Shown: in pieces, positions 9,294-17,249 of the stretch
Layout of the letters: every line of letters begins with the position of its first letter
Numbering within the stretch: position 1 is the first letter of the stretch
Source of the DNA: Marinobacter segnicrescens
GTDB lineage: Bacteria > Pseudomonadota > Gammaproteobacteria > Pseudomonadales > Oleiphilaceae
Direction: 5' to 3'
DNA: 64,000 nucleotides
NCBI RefSeq assembly: GCF_900111555.1
Contig: NZ_FOHZ01000007.1
Location: 1 to 64,000 of the forward strand
Program-made: the position numbers and the translations under genes
Notes under the pieces: generated by a model
Databases searched by the model: none
What the model was told of the DNA's origin: nothing
Seen by the model: only the letters and a program-made list of their open reading frames with translations

Positions 9294-10734
9294 GGAGGCG
9301 CCGGTATTCGCTGTTGTGGGCCACCCCAACCGGGGCAAGTCCAGTGTCGTAGCCACCCTTTCCCAGAACGACAGCATCGCCATTGCCCTGGAACCGGGTA
9401 CAACCCGGGAGAGCCAGACCTACCCCCTGCGGGTGGACGGCCGCACGCTCTACACGCTGGTGGACACCCCCGGTTTCCAACGTCCCCGGCGGGTACTGGA
9501 GTGGCTGGAAGCCCACAGTCTGTCCGCCTCGGACCGCCCGGATACCGTAGCCGCCTTTGTTCACCAGCACCGGGACAACCCGCGCTTCCGGGACGAATGT
9601 GAACTGCTGGCGCCGATCATCGAGGGCGCCGGGATCATTTACGTAGTGGACGGCTCGGTGCCTTATACCGCGGAACAGGAAGCGGAAATGACGATATTGC
9701 GCTGGACAGGTCAACCCAGCCTGGCGCTCATCAACCGCATCGGCCCGGACGATCACACCGCCAGCTGGCAATCCGCACTGGGGCAGTTCTTCCAGATTGT
9801 CCGCAATTTCGATGCGGTTCGCGCCCCGTTTGAGCAGCACCTGGGTCTGCTGAAGGCATTTGGCCAGCTGCGCCCGGACTGGGAGCAGCCGCTGGAAGAC
9901 GCCGTGGGCTTCCTGACCCGGCAACGGGAAGACCGGCAATGGCGATCCGCCCATCTGATTGCCGCGGCACTGGCCGAGATGATGACCCACCAGGAATCCC
10001 GCACACTGCCGAAAACCCTGGACACTGCAGGCAGCGATAGCCGGCAGGCCCTGGAAGCGCGCCTGCGGGAACGCTGGTACCAGTACCAGCGGGAACGGGA
10101 GGAGACGTTACGGAGGGACGTCGAGACGCTCTACCAGCATCACCAAATCGCCCGCCAGGAAGCTGCCCTGAGCTGGCACCATGACCACGACCTGTTCAGC
10201 GAGGAAACCCGGCAGGTCTGGGCCGTCAGCAAGGCCTACCTGGCCACCGCCGGTTTTGGCGCCGGGGCGGTCGGGGGTGTCGGTATCGACGCCCTGACCC
10301 TGGGGCACTCCCTTGGCGCAGGCGCCCTCATCGGAGGTTTGCTGGGGGCGGCGGGCAGCTACTTCTATGGCGACCGACTCGCTATACGAGCACTCAGTCT
10401 GGGCTCTCTCAAGGGCGCAGGTGACCTGCAAACTGCCACCTTTGGCCCGGTGCAGGACCTCCAGTTCGGCTATATTGTTCTGGGAAGGGCCGTAGATCAC
10501 TGGTGGCATATCAGCCAGCGGAACCATGCCGGTCGTGAGCCGCTGGAGTTACCGCCGTCAGAAAGCCACTGGCTGGAGAACCTCCATAGCGAAACCCGCA
10601 AGGCTATCCAGCAGGCCCTCACCCGGCTACGCAAGAACCGCAAGCTCAGCCACGGTGAACAGCAGGAACTTGAAGTGGCCCTGCACAGTGCTCTGGAAGG
10701 GTATAGCCACTGGCGCCTGGAAAGCATCGCTTGA
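9280..10734 (+). CDS. DUF3482 GTPase
   Basis: A 484-residue GTP-binding protein. The N-terminal G domain has G1 GHPNRGKS (14-21), G3 DTPG and G4 NRIG, similar to Era/TrmE-type GTPases. The DUF3482 region follows, with a coiled segment around residues 260-300 rich in R and E. A glycine-rich hydrophobic hairpin (FGAGAVGGVGIDALTL) then suggests membrane insertion. The G4 motif NRIG departs from the usual NKxD, with the aspartate shifted. It is translationally coupled to the DUF2868 gene. Its role is unknown; the pair resembles a membrane-linked GTPase switch. Confidence 0.85.
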   Translation: MVSSEEAPVFAVVGHPNRGKSSVVATLSQNDSIAIALEPGTTRESQTYPLRVDGRTLYTLVDTPGFQRPRRVLEWLEAHSLSASDRPDTVAAFVHQHRDNPRFRDECELLAPIIEGAGIIYVVDGSVPYTAEQEAEMTILRWTGQPSLALINRIGPDDHTASWQSALGQFFQIVRNFDAVRAPFEQHLGLLKAFGQLRPDWEQPLEDAVGFLTRQREDRQWRSAHLIAAALAEMMTHQESRTLPKTLDTAGSDSRQALEARLRERWYQYQREREETLRRDVETLYQHHQIARQEAALSWHHDHDLFSEETRQVWAVSKAYLATAGFGAGAVGGVGIDALTLGHSLGAGALIGGLLGAAGSYFYGDRLAIRALSLGSLKGAGDLQTATFGPVQDLQFGYIVLGRAVDHWWHISQRNHAGREPLELPPSESHWLENLHSETRKAIQQALTRLRKNRKLSHGEQQELEVALHSALEGYSHWRLESIA

Positions 10735-10761
10735 AATGCATAGAGGTCTAATGTTTATACT
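10731..10761 (+). promoter_or_regulatory. Possible promoter of ectC
   Basis: TTGAAA at 10731-10736 and TATACT at 10756-10761 are separated by 19 bp, longer than ideal. They lie 49 bp upstream of ectC. Suboptimal spacing has been reported for some osmotically controlled promoters, so this is a plausible but weak assignment. Confidence 0.35.
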
Positions 10762-10809
10762 ATAAAGCTGTTTCACCCGATTCTGGCCAATCAACCATGA
10801 GGTACGCCC

Positions 10810-11205
10810 ATGAAAATCGTTAGAGTTCAGGACATCATTGGTACCGAGCGTGAAGTCAGTGACAAGCAGTGGACCAGCCGCCGCCTTCTGCTCAAGAAGG
10901 ATGGAATGGGATTCTCCTTCCACGAAACCATCATCAAGGCAGGCTCCGAGCATACCTTCTGGTACAAGCACCACCTGGAAGCGGTTTACTGCGTTGCCGG
11001 TAATGGTCGCATCAAGGACCTGGCCACGGGTGAAGTCCATGAGATCACCGACGGTACCCTCTACGCCCTCGACAACCACGACAAGCACACCCTGTACGGT
11101 GGCACCGAGGACATGCGCCTGATTTGCGCCTTCAACCCGCCGGTGACCGGCCAGGAAGTCCATGACGAGGACGGCGCCTACTTGCCGGACACCAGCGATA
11201 ACTGA
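10810..11205 (+). CDS. ectC: L-ectoine synthase, solitary gene
   Basis: It cyclises N-gamma-acetyl-diaminobutyrate to the compatible solute ectoine. The 131-residue cupin protein ([16 protein letters not shown]) has full family length. It keeps Glu57, Tyr85 and His93, the metal ligands described in EctC enzymes, at exactly those positions. It should be active. No ectA, ectB or aspartokinase gene accompanies it. The next gene is an MFS transporter 11 bp downstream, so the two are probably co-transcribed. Stand-alone EctC proteins are known in some non-producers, where they may act on imported precursor or side substrates. Whether a full ectABC operon exists elsewhere cannot be told from this window. 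Confidence 0.93.
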   Translation: MKIVRVQDIIGTEREVSDKQWTSRRLLLKKDGMGFSFHETIIKAGSEHTFWYKHHLEAVYCVAGNGRIKDLATGEVHEITDGTLYALDNHDKHTLYGGTEDMRLICAFNPPVTGQEVHDEDGAYLPDTSDN

Positions 11206-11216
11206 TCCGGTCTGAT

Positions 11217-12419
11217 ATGGCAGCTGACCCGACCGCTGTCACACCGCCACCGCCAGCGCGCCTGCTGCCGGTGGCGGTTTTGCTTTGGCTGGCGGGTCTT
11301 TACCTGCGGGTCCCGATCCTGGTGGCGCCGCCGCTGGCACCGTTTATCAGTGCCGACCTGGGTCTGAACCAGGCCCTGACCGGGGCGCTCACTACCCTGC
11401 CCATCCTGATGCTCGCCATCGGCGCCATGCCTGGCTCCCTGGCCATATCCCGCCTCGGACCCCGCAATACCCTGGTACTGGCCATGGTCATTATGGCGCT
11501 TGGTTCCGCCGCCCGCGGCATGGCTCCCGAAATTGCCACCGTGTTAGCCGCCAGCACCGTCATGGGACTTGGCATTGCCATGATGCAGCCAGCTTTACCG
11601 GCACTGCTACCCCGATGGCTGCAGCCCCACCATGTTGCCATGGGCACGGCAATTTATATGAACGGCATGCTGATGGGGGAATTCGTAGGGGCTGGCGTGA
11701 CCCTGCCGGTCCTGGTCCCCCTGATGGATAACAGCTGGCGGCTGACCCTGCTGGCCTGGTCACTTCCGGCCCTGCTGGTAGCCGCCGGCCTGTTCCTGCC
11801 GAAACGGGACCTGGCCCGCCCGGCACAGCGTGCCGCCTGGTTGCCGGACTGGTCCAACCCACTGACCCTGAAAATCGGTGTGTTGCTGGGTCTGTCCGCA
11901 TCCATGTTCTTCGGGCTCAATGCCTACATGGGCAACCTGCTCGAGCAGACCGGGCACTTCGACAAACTCTCCCGGGCCCTGTTCTTCTACAACATTGCCC
12001 AGGTGTTCGCCTCGCTGGTGATGCTGAAAACCGCACGCCGATGGGTTGGCCGTCGCTACCTGATCGGGGTGATGGCGGTGGTCAGCGTGGTAGGCACCAT
12101 CGGCGCCATTGTGCTGGAAGGCTGGTGGGCCATTGCCAGTGCCACGGTGATGAGCTTCGTGGCAGGCATACTGCTGATCCTGCTGGTGGCCCTGCCACCA
12201 TTGCTGACCCGCCCCGGAGAAACCGGTCGGCTGTCGGCAGGTACCTTTCTGGTGGGTTACACCATTGCCTTCGTTGTGCCCATGATCGGCGGAGCCGTAG
12301 CCGACATGACCGGCGATGTTCGTCACAGCATCCTGGTAATGATTGTCTATAGTGTTCTGGTACTGCCGGTGATCCGGACCCTGGACCTTACGCCTGCAAG
12401 GCGCGCCCAGGAAAGTTGA
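11217..12419 (+). CDS. MFS transporter, CynX/NimT-like
   Basis: A 400-residue major facilitator protein with about twelve hydrophobic segments. The first half resembles the cyanate/nitroimidazole (CynX/NimT) branch (ISADLGLNQALTGALTTLPILMLAIGA). The start ATG follows the ectC stop by 11 bp, so the two probably form one transcript. The substrate is unknown. By position it could move an ectoine precursor or a related solute, but that is only inference. It converges with the Na/Pi cotransporter gene, whose stop is 8 bp away. Confidence 0.8.
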   Translation: MAADPTAVTPPPPARLLPVAVLLWLAGLYLRVPILVAPPLAPFISADLGLNQALTGALTTLPILMLAIGAMPGSLAISRLGPRNTLVLAMVIMALGSAARGMAPEIATVLAASTVMGLGIAMMQPALPALLPRWLQPHHVAMGTAIYMNGMLMGEFVGAGVTLPVLVPLMDNSWRLTLLAWSLPALLVAAGLFLPKRDLARPAQRAAWLPDWSNPLTLKIGVLLGLSASMFFGLNAYMGNLLEQTGHFDKLSRALFFYNIAQVFASLVMLKTARRWVGRRYLIGVMAVVSVVGTIGAIVLEGWWAIASATVMSFVAGILLILLVALPPLLTRPGETGRLSAGTFLVGYTIAFVVPMIGGAVADMTGDVRHSILVMIVYSVLVLPVIRTLDLTPARRAQES

Positions 12420-12426
12420 TCCCGAT

Positions 12427-14031
12427 TCAGGGTTCGGCCTGGGGCGATTCACCGCCTGAGTCTGAGCCGGCCAGCATGGCCTTTGCCTTGATACCCTGAT
12501 CCAGCATCCGTCGCAGGGCGCTCAGGTCATCCAGCGCTGCCTGGCCCCGGTCTTCGTCCACCTCACCGTTCACGATGGCCCGTAATACGGACACCTTGAG
12601 CTTCTGGTAAAGGGCTTCCGCTTCCCTGACGGCTCCACTGTCGCGGTCTTCCGAAGTCAGTAGTTGGTTGAGCGCTTCCAGATATCGGTCCATCAGCAGC
12701 CTGACCGTCTGTTCCGGCATCGCACGACGTAGTTCACGCAGCCGGATGGCACTGCCAGCCTGTCCGGCCACTTCCGACAGGTAACGGGCGGTGCGAACCG
12801 CCACGGTCAGTTGTTCCACCAGCTCTGGAGACATTTTCTCTGCCCGGGTCCTGGCGGCAAATCCGGTAATGGCGTTATACAGGCTATGGATAGCCGAAGT
12901 CTGGCGGGCACCCGCCACCACCGTCATACCCTCCCGGGTGAGGGCGGCGTGGACCAGGCCGGTGACCAGCTCTTCCATCCGCTCCAGCTCCTGTTGCAAC
13001 GCACCCACCGCCAGCTCCGGGGTCGAGGCGACGGTACGGTCAAGGTAGCGGGGCCGTGACAGATCCTCCTCGGCACTGCGAAAAAACCGGTCCAGCCGAC
13101 GGGCCAGCCAGGGCACCAGGGGCAGGAGCAGGGCAATACCGATGAGCTTGAACAGGGTATGGAAGGCCGCCAGCAGAATGGCCGGGCTGCCTTCCAGGTC
13201 CAGCCAGTCCGCCAGCAGGCCCGCAAGGGCCAGGACAAGGGGCATAACCGCCAGGGCGATAACACCGGCAACAACATTAAACAGGATATGGCTCGTGGCC
13301 AGGCGGCGAGCATTCGCGGTCGCGTTGAGCACCGCCACCGCCGCGGTTGAGGTGGTACCCAGGCTGGCACCAATCACGCCGGCAGCGCCGGCTTCCAGGC
13401 TGATCACGCCGGTACCGGCCGCCGTCAACACAATGGCCAGGGTCGCCGACGAAGACTGGGTAAGCAGGGTGATCACAAAGCCGATACCCAGGTACATGGC
13501 CCAATGGGCACCTGCACCGCCTTCAACGGTGGAACTGAAACCCGTGGCAAAGCCCCCCAGGGAATCCTTAAGCAGGTCCAGTCCCAGGAAGAACAGCCCG
13601 AAACCAGCCAACGCTTCACCAAGCGAAGCCCAGCGGCTACCGGAGCCGGCAATACGGAGAATGACACCCACGGTCAGGATAGGCAGCGCCAGGGCACTGA
13701 CCTTGAACCCACTGCCCACCAGCGCTACCAGCCAGCTGGTCACCGTAGTACCCACGTTAGCCCCGAACACCACGGCAATCGCCTGGGACAGGGTCAGCAT
13801 CCCGGCGTTGACGAAGCCGATGGTAGCTACCGTCACCGCACTGGATGACTGAACCAGGCCGGTAATCAGGATACCCGTGGCCAGCCCCCGCAGCGGTCGG
13901 TCTGTCCATCGCTCCAGCAGGCGTTTGAGCCCGGCACCGGCAAAGGTTTTCAGGCCATCGGTCATCATGCCCATGGCCAGCAGGAACAGGGCGAGGCCGC
14001 CAGCGGCCTGGACAATCACTGAAAAACTCAA
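12427..14031 (-). CDS. Na/Pi cotransporter family protein with PhoU-like tail
   Basis: A 534-residue membrane protein of the PNaS family. Two inverted repeats each carry the QSSSA signature (VQSSSAVTVATIGF near residue 60 and TQSSSATLAIVLTA near residue 190) that lines the substrate path. After about nine membrane segments, residues 330-520 form a helical PhoU-like cytoplasmic domain. Sodium-driven phosphate uptake or export is the likely role; homologues such as YjbB export phosphate. It is a single gene: its stop nearly touches that of the convergent MFS gene, and no clear terminator lies between them. Confidence 0.88.
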   Translation of the reverse strand: MSFSVIVQAAGGLALFLLAMGMMTDGLKTFAGAGLKRLLERWTDRPLRGLATGILITGLVQSSSAVTVATIGFVNAGMLTLSQAIAVVFGANVGTTVTSWLVALVGSGFKVSALALPILTVGVILRIAGSGSRWASLGEALAGFGLFFLGLDLLKDSLGGFATGFSSTVEGGAGAHWAMYLGIGFVITLLTQSSSATLAIVLTAAGTGVISLEAGAAGVIGASLGTTSTAAVAVLNATANARRLATSHILFNVVAGVIALAVMPLVLALAGLLADWLDLEGSPAILLAAFHTLFKLIGIALLLPLVPWLARRLDRFFRSAEEDLSRPRYLDRTVASTPELAVGALQQELERMEELVTGLVHAALTREGMTVVAGARQTSAIHSLYNAITGFAARTRAEKMSPELVEQLTVAVRTARYLSEVAGQAGSAIRLRELRRAMPEQTVRLLMDRYLEALNQLLTSEDRDSGAVREAEALYQKLKVSVLRAIVNGEVDEDRGQAALDDLSALRRMLDQGIKAKAMLAGSDSGGESPQAEP

Positions 14032-14109
14032 GAAAAGGACTCCATGTCAGGTGGGTCGAGGCCAATTCCGGTTTGCTTCTTCCAGAGCAGGCCACCCCAT
14101 GGATAACAA

Positions 14110-14201
14110 GCCGTGGGGTGGGGGCAGGTTTCTGTAGGGAACAATTGTCTGAGCGAAGCGAGTTTTTTGTTTCCGTAAGAAACCTGCCCCCGCCCTGCGG
14201 C
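14110..14201 (-). repeat. Family II palindrome, copy A (3' of speC)
   Basis: Two 24-bp arms (14110-14133 and 14178-14201, three mismatches) enclose a 44-nt core. Sense to speC, the core contains GGAAACAAAAAACTC and then CAGACAATTGTTCC. The arms (GGGGGCAGGTTTCT inner part) are unlike those of the other copies, but the core relates to copies B, C and D. It lies 18 bp past the speC stop and may terminate or protect that transcript. The stretch 14032-14218 holds nothing else. Confidence 0.85.
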
Positions 14202-14218
14202 TTACACCGAGAGTGACC

Positions 14219-15394
14219 TCAGATGTAGTAGTCTTTCAACGGAGGAAAGCCGTTAAATTCCACCGCACTGTAAGTCGTAGTATAGGCACCGGTGGACAGC
14301 CAGTACATCCGGTCACCGATAGCCAGGTTCAGCGGCAGCGGGTACTTGTGGTGCTCATACATGATGTCAGCACTGTCACAGGTCGGCCCCGCGATCACAC
14401 AGTCCTCGCCTTCACCGGTTTTCTCGGTCCAGATAGGGAACTTGATGGACTCGTCCAGGGTTTCGATCAGCCCGCTGAACTTGCCCACATCGGTGAACAC
14501 CCATCGGTGCAGCGCGGTACGGGATTTACGGGAAATCAGCACCACCTCGCTTACCAGCACACCGGCATTGGAAATCAGTGAGCGCCCCGGCTCAATGATG
14601 ATCTCCGGCAGGTCATCGCCGAAATCCTCCTGCAGGAAGCGGGCGATTTCCTCGGCATATACACGCAATTCGTTGGTGCGGGTGATGTAGTTGGCCGGAA
14701 AGCCCCCGCCCATGTTGATCATCTTCAGCTCGATGCCGTCTTCTTCCTTCAGGCGCTCGAAGATGACCTTTACCTTGCCAAGGGCCGCATCCCAGGCACC
14801 GATTTCCCGCTGCTGGGAACCCACGTGGAAAGATACACCGTAAGGTACCAGGCCCAGGTCGCGGGCCAGGATCAGCAGATCCATGGCCATATCCGCCTGG
14901 CAGCCGAACTTGCGGGACAGGGGCCAGTCTGCAGTCAGGGTGCCTTCGGTCAGAATGCGCACATAGACCTTCGATCCGGGCGCCGCCTTGGCAATATTAC
15001 GCAGGTCTGCCTCGGAGTCAGTGGCAAACATGCGGACACCCTTCTCGTAAAAGGTGCGCACGTCCTTCGCTTTCTTGATGGTATTGCCATAGCTGATCCG
15101 GTCACCGGTCACCCCCAGTGCCATCACCTTTTCCAGCTCGTACACCGATGCAATATCGAAATTGGCACCCTTGTCCCGCAACATGGTCAGAATCTGCGGA
15201 GCCGGGTTCGCCTTCACTGCGTAGTAGACCCTGGCATAGGGAAAACCTTCCACCAGCTCATCGTACTGACGGTTGATTGTGGCGGTGTCGATGACCACGA
15301 ATGGCGTTTCCTTCGTGTTTGCAAAATCCTTGATGCGTTTGAAGGTCTCGGCGTCGTAGTAATCGGCGATGTTGGCGTTGGCGAGGTCGGTCAT
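14219..15394 (-). CDS. speC: Ornithine (or lysine) decarboxylase, alanine-racemase fold
   Basis: A PLP enzyme of fold type III that decarboxylates ornithine to putrescine for polyamine synthesis. The 391-residue length matches the SpeC of Pseudomonas and eukaryotic-type ODC, not the 700-residue fold-I enzymes. PLP lysine is K61 in YYAVKANP. HVGSQQ, the glycine-rich MGGGFPANY phosphate loop, EPGRS and the catalytic cysteine in GPTCDSAD are all present. Many close relatives accept lysine too, so substrate preference is open. A GGAGGG site lies 11 bases before the ATG. The upstream leader carries a terminator-like hairpin (see 15428-15459), and a large palindrome follows the stop. Confidence 0.92.
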   Translation of the reverse strand: MTDLANANIADYYDAETFKRIKDFANTKETPFVVIDTATINRQYDELVEGFPYARVYYAVKANPAPQILTMLRDKGANFDIASVYELEKVMALGVTGDRISYGNTIKKAKDVRTFYEKGVRMFATDSEADLRNIAKAAPGSKVYVRILTEGTLTADWPLSRKFGCQADMAMDLLILARDLGLVPYGVSFHVGSQQREIGAWDAALGKVKVIFERLKEEDGIELKMINMGGGFPANYITRTNELRVYAEEIARFLQEDFGDDLPEIIIEPGRSLISNAGVLVSEVVLISRKSRTALHRWVFTDVGKFSGLIETLDESIKFPIWTEKTGEGEDCVIAGPTCDSADIMYEHHKYPLPLNLAIGDRMYWLSTGAYTTTYSAVEFNGFPPLKDYYI

Positions 15395-15427
15395 GGGTGG
15401 TGTTTCCCTCCACAGGGTATACGCGCA

Positions 15428-15459
15428 ATAAAAAAGGGTGACAGTCTGGCTGCCACCCC
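15428..15459 (-). terminator. Terminator or attenuator between the ATP-grasp gene and speC
   Basis: On the minus strand GGGTGGCAG pairs with CTGTCACCC (one G-U pair) around a 5-nt loop, and TTTTTT follows at 15435-15430. It lies 75 nt past the ATP-grasp stop but only 34 nt before the speC ATG. That leaves almost no room for a speC promoter downstream of it. Confidence 0.75.
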
Positions 15460-15533
15460 GTAATTTGCGCGATCATCGAGCTTTTTCAGATACCCGGATA
15501 TGAGCAGAAGTACCCATAACCAAAGGTGTTAAT

Positions 15534-16343
15534 TCACACCGCAACCGGCCACAAAGGCGCTGGTCCATCCGGGTCTTCCGGCGCACTCTTGCTACGCAGG
15601 TAACCCAGAATGGCGTCTTTCAGCTCCGAACCCTGCCCAAGCCCCTGATTGCCGAATAACCTGTTGAATTCGAGCACGTAGGGATAGCCCTCAACCAGGG
15701 CAATATCAAAACCCACATGGTCCACACCCAGCCTCTGGGCCATTCGTAACGCCAGGTCCGTAACAACCGCCGGCACCGGCGCATTATCAATGCCCCCGCC
15801 GCGGGCCACATTGTTATAGAACCCCTGCTCCGCCTGGGTCCGCCAATAGGCAGTCACCACCTGGTCACCGACAACCACTACCCGCACATCCCGGTCGATC
15901 GGCAGGTATTCCTGCACATACAGCACCGGCGTCTTCTCGCAGTAGGAAAGCCAGTCCTTGCGGGATTCAATCAGCCACACGCCTTCACCCATGGAAGCCT
16001 TTGGTAGCTTGGCGACAAATGGCAGCGGCATGGTGTTCCAGATCTGGTCACGTTCTTCCGGGCCGTTGGCCTCGATAAGGGTCCAGGGGGTGTGCTCGGG
16101 CGCCACCGTCTGGAACGCCCGGGTCATCTCCACCTTGTCATGGCCAATGCGGTAGCTCGCCTCACTGGGGAAAACCCGGCAGCCCAGGCCGTAGACCAGC
16201 GCGTTCAACTGCCAATACTCCGGAAACAATACCCAGTCCGCATCCTGCAACAGCGGTTTATGGTTCAGGAACTGTGCTGGCTTGAGCACAGTGGTATCTG
16301 GGAAGCCGAGGGTTCGGAAAATATCAAAGGAAACCAGGTGCAT
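15534..16343 (-). CDS. ATP-grasp (RimK-like) protein
   Basis: A 269-residue protein with an ATP-grasp fold similar to the RimK/glutathione-synthetase group. Recognisable parts are the lysine-bearing strand PFVAKLPKASMGEGVWLI, the VQEYLP turn, the DRDVRVVVVGDQVV strand, and the Mg-binding LEFNRLFGNQG segment. Such enzymes ligate an amino acid or peptide to a carboxylate, but the substrate cannot be read from sequence. The first 60 residues (FPDTTVLKPAQFLNHKPLLQ) are a short N-terminal domain. It is transcribed away from the Fur-box gene at 16492, and the 148-bp region between them contains that box. Confidence 0.8.
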   Translation of the reverse strand: MHLVSFDIFRTLGFPDTTVLKPAQFLNHKPLLQDADWVLFPEYWQLNALVYGLGCRVFPSEASYRIGHDKVEMTRAFQTVAPEHTPWTLIEANGPEERDQIWNTMPLPFVAKLPKASMGEGVWLIESRKDWLSYCEKTPVLYVQEYLPIDRDVRVVVVGDQVVTAYWRTQAEQGFYNNVARGGGIDNAPVPAVVTDLALRMAQRLGVDHVGFDIALVEGYPYVLEFNRLFGNQGLGQGSELKDAILGYLRSKSAPEDPDGPAPLWPVAV

Positions 16344-16418
16344 GGGACCAGGGCACTCGAATGGAAAGTGTGCATTTTATGCGCAACCCGGGAACTGGCA
16401 AGAATTATTTACCGAAGC

Positions 16419-16448
16419 TTGATCTGCGTCATTTAATAGGACTATGAT
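16419..16448 (+). promoter_or_regulatory. Promoter of the DUF6746-like gene
   Basis: TTGATC (16419-16424) and TATGAT (16443-16448) are 18 bp apart. The predicted transcription start falls near 16455, inside the Fur-like box. Confidence 0.55.
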
Positions 16449-16453
16449 GCGGA

Positions 16454-16468
16454 TGATAATGCTTATCA
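16454..16468. promoter_or_regulatory. Fur box
   Basis: TGATAATGCTTATCA matches the 7-1-7 Fur consensus TGATAAT-N-ATTATCA with one change, and it is a near-perfect palindrome. It starts six bases past the -10 box, where a bound repressor would block initiation. Confidence 0.65.
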
Positions 16469-16491
16469 CTTAATAAACGGAGATGAATTCC

Positions 16492-16860
16492 ATGAAAACC
16501 CTGATCCAATGCACCACCCTGACCGCCGCCCTGGCTTTCTCTGGCCTGGCTGTTGCCACTGACGTTGAACACTTCGAAGGCAAGGACTCCAATACATTGC
16601 CGGAAGCTGTCGCCAACTTCTCTGAGTACAATGACAAGCTGGAAGCGGTTCTGGACGGCGAGCTGACGCCGGAGGCCATGAATGAGGTTCACCAGCTGAC
16701 CTATACCCTGGAGAAAGCCATTGCCAAAATGAGTGAGGAGCTGGATAACCTGGCGGTGACCCTGGAGGAAGTGCACCTGGCTTCCGAGAGTGCCGACGGT
16801 GACACGGTATCTGAGCAAGGCGCTGCCTATCTGGAGAAGTCCCGGCAATTGGTGAAGTAA
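16492..16860 (+). CDS. Secreted helical protein, DUF6746-like
   Basis: A 122-residue protein with a clear signal peptide (MKTLIQCTTLTAALAFSGLAVA, cleavage near residue 22). The mature part is acidic and helical (EVHQLTYTLEKAIAKMSEEL) with no cysteines. It is probably periplasmic, of a family I recall as DUF6746, with no known role. The ATG at 16492 is chosen because GGAG lies nine bases upstream; an ATG at 16483 overlaps that site. The promoter and overlapping Fur box suggest iron repression. The all-helical acidic form resembles small periplasmic metal-handling proteins, but no metal motif is evident. A family I palindrome follows in sense orientation. Confidence 0.75.
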   Translation: MKTLIQCTTLTAALAFSGLAVATDVEHFEGKDSNTLPEAVANFSEYNDKLEAVLDGELTPEAMNEVHQLTYTLEKAIAKMSEELDNLAVTLEEVHLASESADGDTVSEQGAAYLEKSRQLVK

Positions 16861-16907
16861 TTCTCAGGCCAGTGGCCAGCGTAGGTAGCCGGATTGGCTC
16901 GGAGTCT

Positions 16908-17021
16908 GGCGGCAGGGTGAGGGGGTATTTTCTTCGCCGCAATTCACGGTCCATCCCTGGACCGGCCTTGCTCCGCGCCATCCCTGGCGCTGCTACGAAA
17001 ATACCCCCTCACCCCACCGCC
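16908..17021 (+). repeat. Family I palindrome, copy A (3' of the DUF6746-like gene)
   Basis: Arms of 24 bp (16908-16931 and 16998-17021, two mismatches) enclose a 66-nt core. The core holds two small hairpins with the same loop: GGTCC-ATCCCT-GGACC and GCGCC-ATCCCT-GGCGC. Single-stranded CGCCGCAATTCAC, GGCCTTGCTCC and TGCTACG join them. Core orientation is sense to the gene that ends 48 bp upstream. It shares the core, but not the whole arms, with copies B and C. Confidence 0.88.
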
Positions 17022-17100
17022 GACGATTTACTCGGTAGTCCGCCAGAAAAAACAGTCAGCGCCTTGGCTCGATATCAGAAATATCTCTTACGTCGATAAC

Positions 17101-17212
17101 ACGGAGGTGCTGGAAGGTCTTTTTAGAGCAGGGCCATGGATGGCCCGAAGCAAGGCCGGCCCAGGGATGGGCCGTGAATTGCGGCGGCAAAAAGACCTTC
17201 CAGCACCTGCGT
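17101..17212 (-). repeat. Family I palindrome, copy B (3' of the AraC gene)
   Basis: Arms of 24 bp (17101-17124 and 17189-17212, one mismatch) enclose a 64-nt core in the opposite orientation to copy A, sense to the AraC gene that ends 38 bp away. The two inner hairpins are GGCCC-ATCCCT-GGGCC and GGGCC-ATCCAT-GGCCC. Relative to copy A, both sides of each stem have changed together. The rest of 16861-17249 holds only these two elements and no credible gene. Confidence 0.88.
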
Positions 17213-17249
17213 GCAGGCACCCAACCAAGCAGGCTACAATAATCCAGCA

